A stretch of 64,000 bases of DNA, taken from assembly GCA_021604865.1 (NCBI GenBank), contig BQJU01000011.1, positions 62,001 to 126,000 of the forward strand, given 5' to 3'. Source of the DNA: Saprospiraceae bacterium. GTDB taxonomy: Bacteria > Bacteroidota > Bacteroidia > Chitinophagales > Saprospiraceae. This document shows positions 53,549 to 63,242 of this stretch, one piece after another; position 1 is the first letter of the stretch, and every line of letters begins with the position of its first letter. Made by a program: the position numbers and the translations under genes. The notes under the pieces were generated by a model. That model had not been told where the DNA came from, searched no databases, and saw only the letters and a list, made by a program, of their open reading frames with translations.

Positions 53549-53900
53549 ATTGGAGTGAGAATTGAGGAATGAGAAATGGTCAACTATGCTAAGGGGTCAG
53601 CGAAGAATAAGTTGTCTGTTTCAGGCGAGCTATTTTGTCACCAGCCTAGGCGCGAAAACCGCGCTTGGCCACCACTAAGCAAGGATTTGAGCAACAACGG
53701 CTGGTGGCAAAATAGCCGTATCAAATGGGTAAGTTATTCTTCGCTGCCCCCTAAGTTCCTTTGTTATGGTTAATTTAAGCTAGAACCGATTGTAACAACT
53801 CTAATGAAAATATTACCTAAAAATAAAAATTAGCCAAAAACCTCCATTCCTCCCCAAACACTATTATATTAGTCTTCAACAACATTTGGCCAGTATATTT
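53549..53900. other. Region between SNF2 gene and jetA
   Basis: 352 bases. The 167-bp MITE-like element at 53589-53755 fills its middle. A weak TAGTCTTC box at about 53869 is the best -7 candidate for jetA. A small frame in the element is only a shadow. Confidence 0.5.
53589..53755. repeat. MITE-like element with ~57-bp terminal inverted repeats
   Basis: The left arm starts CTAAGGGGTCAGCGAAGAAT (53589) and ends CTATTTTGTCACCAGCC (53646); the right arm (53699-53755) is its inverse with a few mismatches (ends ...TTCGCTGCCCCCTAAG). The outer 22 bases and inner 18 bases of the arms are best conserved. A 52-base centre contains a GCGCG/CGCGC pair. No transposase inside. It could form a long cruciform just upstream of jetA. 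Confidence 0.8.
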
Positions 53901-55349
53901 ATGACGATTAACTTCTCTCACATAGCAGATGTACAATTTGTGCTCGACCGGCACAAGGCGGTGAAGCTACTTCGTAAGCAACATGCCTCCCTCATCATTG
54001 CTTTTTTGTGGTCAGCTTTTAAAGCGGTGCATCGCCAAGCCTATGGTAGTCGTGAAATCACCACTTTATTGTCAGACTTCCTTTTTAGCGCAAATGAAGA
54101 AGAAGTGCATTACTCCAAAGAGCCGCGGATGTATCTGGAAGAATGGACACAGGAAGGCTTTTTGCGCCAATTTTACGAAAACAATGAAGAGGAAGCTACT
54201 TTTGAACTTACTCCTGCAACTGAGCATGCACTCTTATGGATTACCGAATTGGATAAAAGAGAATTTGTTGGAGCGGAATCACGTTTGCTTCAGGTTTTTC
54301 AACTACTGCGGGAATTGGCACTTGGCAGTACTCAAGATAAAGAAGTACGACTGGAACAGTTGCTACAACGTCGCCAGGAGCTAGATCAGGAAATCCTTGC
54401 CATAGAAAATGATGAGGTTGGCCGTCTTGATCCTACCCGTATCCGGGAACGGTATGCGCTCATTGAAGAAACATCCAGTAAATTACTTTCTGACTTTCGT
54501 CAAATTGAGGACAACTTCCGACAACTCAACACCAGGGCAAGAGAGGAGCAAATCACCAGACAGAGTAGCCGCGGAGAAGTGCTCGATGAAATTTTCTCTG
54601 CTCAGGATAGCATCATGGAGACCGACCAGGGCAAAACATTTAATGCCTTCTGGGCCTTCTTGATGAATCAACAGCGGCAGGACGAATTGGATCAACTGGT
54701 TCGCCAGGTTTTTGAACAACCTGAGCTATCTGGTTATCGCAATCGCTCCGTTGTGCCACGCCTTAAAATGTCCTTGGTAGAAGCCGGTGACCGGGTCAAT
54801 AAAACAACGGACCGGTTGGTAGAGCAATTGCGACGCTTTCTGGTCTCTCGTACCTTTCTGGAAAACCGTCGTGCCAGTCAGGTTATTGAGGAAATTGAAC
54901 AGCTTGCCTTAAAAGTAAAAAATGATCCGCCCACTCAACGCAATTTTATAGCTATTGAAGGCAAACCCGCGATTCATCTACTTATGGAACGGGACTTATT
55001 CCAACCTCCTGATATGCTTAGGCTTGATTCTGAAAATCTAGCCTTTGGCAATGCCGAAGAAGTGACTGTTGATGGCTTGTACGAACAACTTTATATAGAC
55101 CCGGCAGAACTCAAAGGCCGTATCAAAGCCTTACTGCGCGGTCGTGACCAAATCAGCCTGCGGCAAATCACTGAGGAAGTCCCAGTGGAAAAAGGGCTGA
55201 GTGAACTCGTTGCCTATTTTGGCATCGCCACTGCCCTGGAGCGACAACAAAAGGCGATCATTAACGAAGAAAAAATAGAATCCATTGTATATCATAAAGA
55301 TGGGCACAACTTTAAGGTTGATTTGCCCCAAACCTTATTTTTAGCATGA
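53901..55349 (+). CDS. jetA: Wadjet system JetA (DUF3375)
   Basis: 482 residues from ATG 53901 (a TTG five codons upstream is possible). A DUF3375 protein: winged-helix-like start (VQFVLDRHKAVKLLRKQHASLIIAFLWSAF), an extensive coiled coil near 140-240 (RRQELDQEILAIEND...LIEETSSKLLSDFRQIEDNFRQL) and a C-terminal winged helix. It is the kleisin-like subunit that bridges the JetC ATPases in the SMC-type complex. It overlaps jetB by four bases. Together jetABCD restrict plasmid DNA. Confidence 0.92.
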   Translation: MTINFSHIADVQFVLDRHKAVKLLRKQHASLIIAFLWSAFKAVHRQAYGSREITTLLSDFLFSANEEEVHYSKEPRMYLEEWTQEGFLRQFYENNEEEATFELTPATEHALLWITELDKREFVGAESRLLQVFQLLRELALGSTQDKEVRLEQLLQRRQELDQEILAIENDEVGRLDPTRIRERYALIEETSSKLLSDFRQIEDNFRQLNTRAREEQITRQSSRGEVLDEIFSAQDSIMETDQGKTFNAFWAFLMNQQRQDELDQLVRQVFEQPELSGYRNRSVVPRLKMSLVEAGDRVNKTTDRLVEQLRRFLVSRTFLENRRASQVIEEIEQLALKVKNDPPTQRNFIAIEGKPAIHLLMERDLFQPPDMLRLDSENLAFGNAEEVTVDGLYEQLYIDPAELKGRIKALLRGRDQISLRQITEEVPVEKGLSELVAYFGIATALERQQKAIINEEKIESIVYHKDGHNFKVDLPQTLFLA

Positions 55350-55930
55350 GCTCAAATCAGGTACAGGAGGAATTTGGCATTCCCGCAGTATATTTACTGA
55401 AAGGCATTCTATACCGGCAACAGGAGGAGGCCTGGAATCTGTTATTGCGCTACCACGGTCGACTGCAGGAATATTTTGCTGTACTCGGCCTGGAGCTGCT
55501 GGTAGAGGAGGGAGAGGGTTACGCCTACCTGCGACAGAAACCCCGCGAGGAAGCCGAAGAAAGTGATTTTCCCCGCTTGATGAGACGACGGCAACTTTCT
55601 TTTCCCATCACTTTATTAATCGTGCTATTGCGTAAGCGACTTCTTGAGTTTGAAGCCGAAGGTAGCGAAACCCGCCTGGTGGTCAGTCACAGTGACATCG
55701 TAGAAATGATGCGCATTTATTGGAGTGAGCTGGATACCAATGAGCGAAAACGGGAGGACCAATTGCAATCGCATATCAAAAAGATCATTACTTATGGCTT
55801 TTTGCAGCCACTTAAAGCCGAAAAAGATCGTTATGAGGTCAATCGCATTCTCAAAGCTTATGTACCTATTGAAAAATTAAATGAAATACTGGCGCAATTG
55901 AAAAGTTATCAGGAAGAACGGGCAGAATAA
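55346..55930 (+). CDS. jetB: Wadjet system JetB (DUF4194)
   Basis: 194 residues. A DUF4194 protein with tandem winged-helix character (FPRLMRRRQLSFPITLLIVLLRKRLLEFE, then DIVEMMRIYW...IKKIITYGFLQPL). It corresponds to the MukE/KITE-like subunit that binds the JetA kleisin. Its ATG lies in the jetA stop (4-base overlap) and jetC begins six bases after its stop. Confidence 0.9.
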   Translation: MSSNQVQEEFGIPAVYLLKGILYRQQEEAWNLLLRYHGRLQEYFAVLGLELLVEEGEGYAYLRQKPREEAEESDFPRLMRRRQLSFPITLLIVLLRKRLLEFEAEGSETRLVVSHSDIVEMMRIYWSELDTNERKREDQLQSHIKKIITYGFLQPLKAEKDRYEVNRILKAYVPIEKLNEILAQLKSYQEERAE

Positions 55931-55936
55931 CACCTT

Positions 55937-58900
55937 ATGCTATTAGATCTGGATACCAATATCGACAATAAACGTGCAGGTTACCGACTGCAACGACTCG
56001 AAGTACTTAACTGGGGGACTTTCGATGAACACGTATGGAATATCTGCCCCAATGGCGACAATGCCCTGCTAACCGGCGATATCGGCTCTGGAAAGTCTAC
56101 ACTAGTTGATGCCCTTACCAGTCTTTTGGTACCCCATCAAAAAATCACTTACAATAAAGCAGCGGGAGCAGACACCCGCGAACGCAGCCTATTGAGTTAT
56201 ATCCGTGGTGCTTTTAAAAATGAGAAGGTTAATCAATCTAGTAAAGCAAGGGATGTATATCTCCGAACTGGTAAAGAACACTTCACGGTTGTGTTGGCTG
56301 TTTTTTCCAATGAAGGTTTCGGTCAGTCCGCTACTCTGGCTCAGGTGTTTTGGCTACAAAATGACGGGGTAAAAAAATTCTATATTCTGGCACAAAATGA
56401 GATGAGCATTGTTAAGGACTTCAGCGATTTTGGAACTCAAATCACACGTTTAAAAAAGAGTTTGCGCCAAAGAAAACATACTGAGGTGTTCGATACTTTT
56501 AGCCATTATGCCAATCGCTTTCGACAGACATTTGGCATCCGCCAGCCTGAAGCCCTTGACTTGTTTTACCAAACCGTTTCCATGAAATCAGTAGGAAATC
56601 TGACTGATTTTGTTCGTGATCAGATGCTGGGGCAAACGGATATTCAAAATAAGATAGACGAACTGGTCAGTCGTTATGGTGACCTCACAGAAGCCCATCG
56701 TGCAGTACAACGTGCCAAAGAACAAAGTGAACTTTTGCTACCATTGGTTGAAGAAGCCAATCAATTGGAAAATACCCGCCTGGAAATCGAGTCGCTTGAA
56801 GCTGTGTTGGATGAAATTCCTCGCTATTTTGCCCGTCACCAGGTCAAAGCTTTGCAGCAACAGTTGCAAGACCTTTACCATAATTGGCAGGAAAATGAAG
56901 AAGTCTTAATCGAGCTTTCAACGACATTAAATCAACATCGACAGGACCTTGGTCGCTTGGAAACCGCTCGGGCAGGGCTGAGTATCAATCAACAGCTACA
57001 GAGCATCCGGATGGAACTGGAGCAGCGATTGGCGGAAAAAAATCAGCGTCAACAACAGGCTCAGGCTTACCAGGAAAGCTGCGACCGACTTATTAAGAGT
57101 TATCCTAAAACCGAAGTTCCCAAAATAAATATACCTGCCTCAGCTGAACAGTTTTTACAACAACGACAATGGGCAAGCACCACGCTCGATGACATTTTTG
57201 CCGAAATGGAGCATATCCGCGACCAATTACAACCCCTTTATGTCCAAAGTGCCCGCCATCGCGATCAGGTAGAAGAGCTAGAAACTGAGCTTCATTCTTT
57301 GCGCAAACGCCCCACTCAAATTCCACAGCGAAATATTGAACTTCGTGCCCGGATACTCGAATCCCTCCAATTGACCGCCCATGAATTGCCTTTTGCCGGA
57401 GAATTGTTACAAGTCCGTGAGGCAGAAAAAGACTGGCAAGGGGCTATTGAGCGACAGCTACACAATTTAGGCCTTAGCATACTGGTACCTGACCGCCATT
57501 ATCGTGTAGTAAGTGATTACGTAGACCGCCATCACCTGGGTGGCAAGCTGGTCTATCTGCGTACGCTGGAGCATCGTCATCCCACTCAGGAAGAGCCCGG
57601 TATCAATTCTCTGGCACATAAAATATTGATCAAAGGGGATACCGAATTTTACGATTGGCTGGAAAGGGAACTGCATAACCGATATGATTATACCTGTTGT
57701 GAGAACATGGAAGATTTTCGGCGGGCTGCCCGAGCTATCACCCGCACTGGTCAGAGCAAGTCGGGGCGAATTAGTCATACCAAAGATGATCGTTATGATG
57801 TGAATGACCGGCGCCGGTATATACTCGGGTGGAGTAATCAGGAAAAGATAAGCGCGCTGGAAAATGAGCTTAAATCTGAATCCGAAGCATTGGCAAAAGC
57901 TGAACGAGATCACACCGCTTTTCGGCAACGGGAAAACCAACTCAGTGACCGGCGTGATGAACTCAATAAGATATTACAATTTACAACCTTCGAAGCTATC
58001 AATTTCCGTCCCCAGGTTTTACGCATTCAGGAGTTGCAGGAAGAACAGCAACGACTTGAAACAGGCTCGGAGGAATTGCGCGAGCTACAAAGTCGTATCC
58101 AGACACTTAAAACAAAGATTGAAGAAACAGAGCTACAAAAGACCCGCCGGAACCAACAGAGTGGCTCATTGCGAAGTGCTCACCTCCGCAATGCCCAGCA
58201 AATCTACGAGCTTCTTGAAATCCTGGAAACCGAACTACCACCTGTGATTGGGCTTACCGATGATGGGTTCCCAGCTGATATAACCCAACTCAAAGAACAG
58301 TTTACACAAGTCCTAATCTCCGAGGAACCGCCTTCCAAAACCCTTCAGGAATACTTATTGAAGATTTCGATGTCTGGAGGTTCTGATGAGTTAGAGAAAA
58401 CAAAACAAAAATTACAGGAACAAATTGGTGGCAATCGCGGTGTATTAAAACGCAGTAATGATCAGGCAAGCAAACTCGAACGAAGCATTAGTTTGCACAT
58501 GAAAGAGTTCAAAAATCGCTATCCTGAAGAAGCCTTGGAATTTGATGCCGATCCTCGCTCCATTCCGGAATTTCGCGATTTGCACACCCGTCTGCAACAA
58601 GATGATATTCCCCGGCATGAGGAACGCTTTCGGGAGTTGCTCAAACAGGGTACTATCCGTAGTATTCTCACCTTCAAGTCCAAATTGGAAGAATACGAAC
58701 AAGATATCGTGGAAAAGATCGAACGCATTAACACTCATTTGCATGAAATTGATTACAACCCCGGCACCTATATCCGCATTGCCCGGGAAGAAGTACGCAG
58801 TGAGGATATTCTAACCTTCAAACAGGATTTGAGGGCCTGCCTCAGTGATGTTTACGGAGATACCGATAATATCTATACCGAAGAAAAATTCTATCAAGTC

Positions 58901-59416
58901 AAAAAATTACTTGACCGCTTTCGGGGCGACACAGAAGATGACAGTCGTTGGACCAGGCGCGTGACCGATGTTCGGCAGTGGTATACCTTCGGTGCGGAAG
59001 AACGCTGGAGAGAAACGAATGAACCACATGAATACTTCAGCGATTCGTCAGGAAAATCAGGAGGTCAAAAAGAAAAGCTGGCTTATACAATACTGGCTTC
59101 TGCAATTGCCTTCCAGTTCGGACTGGAATGGGGGCGTTCCCGCGACCGGTCCTTCCGCTTTGTTGTCATCGATGAAGCATTTGGGCGAGGCTCCGACGAA
59201 AGTACCCGCTATGCTTTACAACTTTTCGAGCGCCTTAGTCTTCAACTACTGATTGTCACCCCACTCCAAAAGATCAATGTGATTGAGGACTATATTAATG
59301 CTGTTCATTACGTATCAAACCCAAGCGGGCAACAATCCCTTGTACGCAATATTAGCAAAGCAGAATACCTCCTGGAAAAAGCGGAACGCCTGGCCCAACA
59401 AAATGGCAATCAATGA
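55937..59416 (+). CDS. jetC: Wadjet system JetC (SMC/MukB-like ATPase)
   Basis: 1159 residues. N-terminal ABC-type Walker A GDIGSGKST (47-55), long paired coiled coils (~270-480 and ~640-930) with a hinge-like region between, then the C-terminal head: signature SGKSGGQKEKLAYT (~1036-1049) and Walker B VVIDEAFGRGSDE (1076-1088). The motor dimer extrudes DNA loops with ATP and detects small circular DNA. The start overlaps no other gene; the stop overlaps jetD by four bases. All ATPase motifs are intact. Confidence 0.93.
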   Translation: MLLDLDTNIDNKRAGYRLQRLEVLNWGTFDEHVWNICPNGDNALLTGDIGSGKSTLVDALTSLLVPHQKITYNKAAGADTRERSLLSYIRGAFKNEKVNQSSKARDVYLRTGKEHFTVVLAVFSNEGFGQSATLAQVFWLQNDGVKKFYILAQNEMSIVKDFSDFGTQITRLKKSLRQRKHTEVFDTFSHYANRFRQTFGIRQPEALDLFYQTVSMKSVGNLTDFVRDQMLGQTDIQNKIDELVSRYGDLTEAHRAVQRAKEQSELLLPLVEEANQLENTRLEIESLEAVLDEIPRYFARHQVKALQQQLQDLYHNWQENEEVLIELSTTLNQHRQDLGRLETARAGLSINQQLQSIRMELEQRLAEKNQRQQQAQAYQESCDRLIKSYPKTEVPKINIPASAEQFLQQRQWASTTLDDIFAEMEHIRDQLQPLYVQSARHRDQVEELETELHSLRKRPTQIPQRNIELRARILESLQLTAHELPFAGELLQVREAEKDWQGAIERQLHNLGLSILVPDRHYRVVSDYVDRHHLGGKLVYLRTLEHRHPTQEEPGINSLAHKILIKGDTEFYDWLERELHNRYDYTCCENMEDFRRAARAITRTGQSKSGRISHTKDDRYDVNDRRRYILGWSNQEKISALENELKSESEALAKAERDHTAFRQRENQLSDRRDELNKILQFTTFEAINFRPQVLRIQELQEEQQRLETGSEELRELQSRIQTLKTKIEETELQKTRRNQQSGSLRSAHLRNAQQIYELLEILETELPPVIGLTDDGFPADITQLKEQFTQVLISEEPPSKTLQEYLLKISMSGGSDELEKTKQKLQEQIGGNRGVLKRSNDQASKLERSISLHMKEFKNRYPEEALEFDADPRSIPEFRDLHTRLQQDDIPRHEERFRELLKQGTIRSILTFKSKLEEYEQDIVEKIERINTHLHEIDYNPGTYIRIAREEVRSEDILTFKQDLRACLSDVYGDTDNIYTEEKFYQVKKLLDRFRGDTEDDSRWTRRVTDVRQWYTFGAEERWRETNEPHEYFSDSSGKSGGQKEKLAYTILASAIAFQFGLEWGRSRDRSFRFVVIDEAFGRGSDESTRYALQLFERLSLQLLIVTPLQKINVIEDYINAVHYVSNPSGQQSLVRNISKAEYLLEKAERLAQQNGNQ

Positions 59417-60606
59417 TCAGCCCGGAGGAAATACAACAACAAGCCGAAAACTGGTGGTCTGAGGTACTTCGGACCTCCTTGACGGGCGAGCCCTTCTTTC
59501 CAAGGAATATAAGCCGAATTGGCAAAGTAAAAACCAAGGAACGGCTTGAAGCCTTTGACCGCATTCGAGCGCAACAACAAGCGTTACTGGCCAGATGCAA
59601 ATCTCAAAACGGCCAGGGTTTTACCTTACATTGGGAGGAGCGAAATTATCGCAATGTAGGTCGTAACCGCTTCATTGCCAATATCAGTATTGACTCTATA
59701 GAGGATTACCTGCATCTGCTTCGGCGCAGTACTGCTTACCACCGCTTCCTTGCAGATACCAAGCTCATTCTGGAAACAATTCCGCAATTGCAGTCATGGT
59801 GTGTGAATCACCCAATTGAAATTGAAAAGCTGCACGGAAAATGGTCAGATTTACTGAAAATAGTCTGTTATTTTCGGGATGAACATCAACCTGGGCAATA
59901 CTATATCCGGGAATTGCCAATACCTATTCCCACCAAATTTATTGAAACACATCGCACCGTTCTGGCTTCACTTTTGGATGCGATCTTACAACCTAATCAG
60001 ATCAATGAAGACTTTCAGGGGGTGAAGCAGTTTGAACAGAGATATGGTCTGAAATATCGCCAGCCGATGGTACGTATGCGTTTGCTTGATGCTGATGTTG
60101 GCCGCCAGTATTTCAATGGACTTAGCGATCTCCAGATTCCACTGGATAGTTTCACAGCGCTAAATCTCCCTATCTATCGGGTCATCATTTTGGAAAATAA
60201 AACGAACTATTCCAATTTGATGAATTTCCTGACTTTGCCACAACTTTCGGGCACTGTCGGTTTGTTTGGAAGTGGTTTTGGGCTAGGGAAACTCAAGGAT
60301 GTTAAATGGCTTCATCATGTAGAACTCCTCTACTGGGGAGATCTTGATGCACATGGCCTCCAGATATTGTCGCAATTGCGCAGCTATTTTCCACATACGC
60401 GGTCCTTTCTCATGGATCGGGATACACTTGATACCTTCTCGGAGTACGTGCTCACCGACGCTCCTGAAAGCACAACTACAACGCTCGCTTATCTCACGGA
60501 GGAAGAACATGCCTTATTTGATTACCTCAATAGCAACCGACTACGCCTGGAGCAAGAGCGGATTCCATTGGTTTATGTTAGAGAGCGTTTGAAAATCGAA
60601 AGATAA
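59413..60606 (+). CDS. jetD: Wadjet system JetD (Toprim-type nuclease, DUF3322/DUF2220)
   Basis: 397 residues. An N-terminal arm (DUF3322) and a C-terminal Toprim domain related to topoisomerase VI A: ILENKTNYSN with Glu261 and WGDLDAHG with Asp310 and Asp312, the metal-binding triad. It is the nuclease that cleaves circular DNA once the JetABC motor signals. Coupled to jetC by a 4-base ATGA overlap. The active-site residues are all present, so the system should be functional. Confidence 0.92.
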   Translation: MISPEEIQQQAENWWSEVLRTSLTGEPFFPRNISRIGKVKTKERLEAFDRIRAQQQALLARCKSQNGQGFTLHWEERNYRNVGRNRFIANISIDSIEDYLHLLRRSTAYHRFLADTKLILETIPQLQSWCVNHPIEIEKLHGKWSDLLKIVCYFRDEHQPGQYYIRELPIPIPTKFIETHRTVLASLLDAILQPNQINEDFQGVKQFEQRYGLKYRQPMVRMRLLDADVGRQYFNGLSDLQIPLDSFTALNLPIYRVIILENKTNYSNLMNFLTLPQLSGTVGLFGSGFGLGKLKDVKWLHHVELLYWGDLDAHGLQILSQLRSYFPHTRSFLMDRDTLDTFSEYVLTDAPESTTTTLAYLTEEEHALFDYLNSNRLRLEQERIPLVYVRERLKIER

Positions 60607-60781
60607 GGGTGTTTGATTCTTTTCCCCAAAGCAATTAATGGGTCAAAGCTAATCCAGGCATCTTTATCACATAAAAAATAGTAAAGCCAATTGGCAGCAC
60701 TTTTATCGATTCAGGACTCGAATTTAAATGGAGCTACACTCATTAGATGAGTTGGATGAATTCTATGTACCTGTTATGAAA

Positions 60782-61999
60782 CTACATTGCCTGAGAGGTT
60801 TTTCTATCAAACAATTCACTGATTTCATCTAATGCACGAATATATGCTACACGTGCCATTTTTTCGAAATCTTTTGAATACCTATTGCTCACTTCTCCAT
60901 TTTCGAACTGGAGGTCATCAATCAATTTTAGTTCGTAATTCAATTTTTGTATCGTACTTGCTGCCTCTGCTCTGTATTCGGCCCACCGCTGAGTAGTATT
61001 TATAGTCAAGAGTCTTTGTTCAAATGCTGTTTTCAGTTCAACAATATTCAGTTTTTCTTGCTGTGTCAAATCAAATGAACGGATGGCTTGAGCTAGTTTT
61101 TTTTCTTCGGCGACCCATTCACGATATTCCAGAAAGGGTTTGGTAATTGCCGGGAGAAGCATCACCCCATCAATAAATAAAAAAATTGCTAGCCATGCTA
61201 AGGATATCAATTTGATCATCCAACCATCAGAAGACCAAGCTTTTTCCTTGAGCAAGTTCATTCTCTCCAATATACCTGTATCTTCCCAGATTGGTAAATT
61301 GCTTTTATCTTCATGTTTTTGAAAATTGAACCGTCCTTCTTTAGTTATCAATAGATCGCGTCTAAGTTCTAATTTATTAATCTGTTCTTTACTTTGATCA
61401 ATTAATGCATCCAAGTGTGGCATTTGTTTGCGATAAACCCGTCCGTCTCCTTTTATCTTAGTCCCACTAGTGCCTGTAAGTTCCCCAATTTTCATAAGTT
61501 GCCATTTTATGATGGAATCCCGCTCTGCTTGAATGGAACTATCTATAGTTTCAATTGCAAGTTGGTTATCCAAGGAAAGATTCAGATAACGCTGGTCAAT
61601 CTTTTCTTTTTGTATTTTAATATTATTTTGATAATGTGATTTAATATCGGATTCGAAAAATACTAAATCGAAAAAGGCAACATGCAAAATTGGCAATGAA
61701 AACAATAACATCAAACGGGCAAAAACAAGCGTCCAATGGCGAGGAGCTGTAACCAAAAGTCTATCAATTGAAAGTAGGAGTAGTAACACCGTTGGAAAAA
61801 TAATGGCTACAATGGCCCAGTTTTTATATACTCCCCAGCCAATACCCAATGCAATTGCTATAGCGGTAAAGCTATGCAAAATAAACATACTTAAAAGTAC
61901 GCTATTGGCTTTAGACTTCATATCTCCAGAACATTTGTTGAATGTGGCAATATCCATTCCAAATAAACGTGCGGCCAGAGTTTTCTTATTTTTAAACAT
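60782..61999 (-). CDS. DUF4407-domain membrane protein
   Basis: 405 residues. Three transmembrane segments near the N-terminus (~32-55, 62-82, 90-115) and one near 265-290, with a coiled-coil soluble region of ~140 residues between (KIQKEKIDQRYLNLSLDNQLAIETID...) and a second coiled coil at the C-terminus. The opening CSGDMKSKANSVLLSMFILHSFTAIAIALG is the DUF4407 mark. It is the last gene of a minus-strand cluster beside, and convergent with, the Wadjet operon. The function of DUF4407 is unknown. Confidence 0.75.
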   Translation of the reverse strand: MFKNKKTLAARLFGMDIATFNKCSGDMKSKANSVLLSMFILHSFTAIAIALGIGWGVYKNWAIVAIIFPTVLLLLLSIDRLLVTAPRHWTLVFARLMLLFSLPILHVAFFDLVFFESDIKSHYQNNIKIQKEKIDQRYLNLSLDNQLAIETIDSSIQAERDSIIKWQLMKIGELTGTSGTKIKGDGRVYRKQMPHLDALIDQSKEQINKLELRRDLLITKEGRFNFQKHEDKSNLPIWEDTGILERMNLLKEKAWSSDGWMIKLISLAWLAIFLFIDGVMLLPAITKPFLEYREWVAEEKKLAQAIRSFDLTQQEKLNIVELKTAFEQRLLTINTTQRWAEYRAEAASTIQKLNYELKLIDDLQFENGEVSNRYSKDFEKMARVAYIRALDEISELFDRKTSQAM

Positions 62000-62010
62000 A
62001 ACTTTAGTAT

Positions 62011-62604
62011 TTAAACCTTTTCAACAAGTATTTTGGAAAAATCTTCCAAAATAGTGTTGTATTGTTCGTCCCAATGATTCATCATTTTTTCAATTTGACT
62101 CAATAACATTTTCCTGAAATAATCCGGACGGTTTTCAGCATCAAGCATTTTATCCGTTAATAGGTCAAGGAAATGTCGGTTGAGTTTTTCCAATTCAATC
62201 TGTAATTGAAGCAACTGTTTTTGATATACATTCGCTTTGTCAAACTGCAAATGTGCTTTTGCGGTGGCCAATAGGCTATTACTTACCTCTCGGATAAAGG
62301 CAGCTTGAGCCTCACCGATTACGGTCAAGTTATTATTCCTATTTGCTAGGGCTTGTTTCAAAGCTGCGTCCTGAGACTCCCAAAATGTCGTTAACAATCG
62401 TTGCTCACCACTTGTAATAGATAACCTGCTAAGCCAACTTTCCTGGCGTATCTTAATTTTCTCTATTTGCTCTAAAAGAAGCATTTGTTGTTGCTGGGCA
62501 AAACCAGCCTGTTGTTGGAAGTTTTTTTTCAATTGTAGCTGTGCATTATGTGTTGCAGGTGAAGCACTGGTTTCCATTGATTTGGAAGGCATTTGATCAG
62601 ACAT
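62011..62604 (-). CDS. Coiled-coil protein next to the DUF4407 gene
   Basis: 197 residues, nearly all helix/coiled coil (QLQLKKNFQQQAGFAQQQQML, KANVYQKQLLQLQIELEKLNRHF), Gln-rich, no signal or membrane segment. It starts 56 bases after the preceding exported gene region and ends 11 bases before the DUF4407 gene starts, so the two are tightly linked. No family recognised; probably binds the coiled coil of the DUF4407 protein. Confidence 0.65.
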   Translation of the reverse strand: MSDQMPSKSMETSASPATHNAQLQLKKNFQQQAGFAQQQQMLLLEQIEKIKIRQESWLSRLSITSGEQRLLTTFWESQDAALKQALANRNNNLTVIGEAQAAFIREVSNSLLATAKAHLQFDKANVYQKQLLQLQIELEKLNRHFLDLLTDKMLDAENRPDYFRKMLLSQIEKMMNHWDEQYNTILEDFSKILVEKV

Positions 62605-62659
62605 AATAAATAGTTTTATTAGAAATTTTGGTGGAGATTACCTTGTTTAATCTTAATTG

Positions 62660-63118
62660 TCACTCAATACTAGATAATCGGTGATTATCTTTACCACGCT
62701 CTTTTTCCTTAGGCGGTTCAAAGAATTCTTGTTGACTGGGTATTTTGTTGGGTATTTGATATTCAACCATGGCTCCCACTGTAAAAAAACGATTCCCTAT
62801 CCCGAAAACTCTTCTTGGAATCAGCTTGCAAATCACATAGGCTCCGGTTGGGGGAGTAAAATCACGGGAGAGTATTAGAATTTCTCGGCCATTTTCTCGT
62901 ATGGTGCAAAACCCTGCTAAACGCATGGATATGGAATGACTAACTTCGCCAACAGTCAACACATATGTATCTGCCAATTCTGGGTTCAGTAAAATTTGAG
63001 ATATCGGCTCTTTTACAGGATTGGGGTTCTGTATTTCTGATAGTTGGTTGGGATTGGAGTAATACAACCAGTTATGCAAAGCAAAAAGCACAATGACAAA
63101 AGTCAGTAATTTTTTCAT
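62660..63118 (-). CDS. Small exported or membrane-anchored protein in the DUF4407 cluster
   Basis: 152 residues. Hydrophobic N-terminus MKKLLTFVIVLFALHNWLYYS is a signal or anchor; the rest is strand-rich (ADTYVLTVGEVSHSISMRLAGFCTI, GAYVICKLIPRRVFGIGNRFFTVGAMVEYQIP), perhaps an OB-type barrel, with a charged tail. No family recognised. Same strand and close spacing as the neighbouring cluster genes. Confidence 0.6.
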   Translation of the reverse strand: MKKLLTFVIVLFALHNWLYYSNPNQLSEIQNPNPVKEPISQILLNPELADTYVLTVGEVSHSISMRLAGFCTIRENGREILILSRDFTPPTGAYVICKLIPRRVFGIGNRFFTVGAMVEYQIPNKIPSQQEFFEPPKEKERGKDNHRLSSIE

Positions 63119-63242
63119 CTGTAACTTTTTTGTTTAAAATATATAGATGAATACATTCATTCATCATCAACCTTATGTTGTGTGAAAATGAAATTCACTA
63201 ATAGAAAATGAAATAAAACAGACTTGATTTCAGTGTAATTGG

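Noticed and set aside
53576-53773. 65-codon frame before jetA
   Set aside because: It lies inside the MITE-like inverted repeat and has no coding signature.
60728-60832. 34-codon frame at the end of the DUF4407 gene (MELHSLDELDEF...)
   Set aside because: Too short, overlaps the 3' end of the convergent gene and lacks a promoter.
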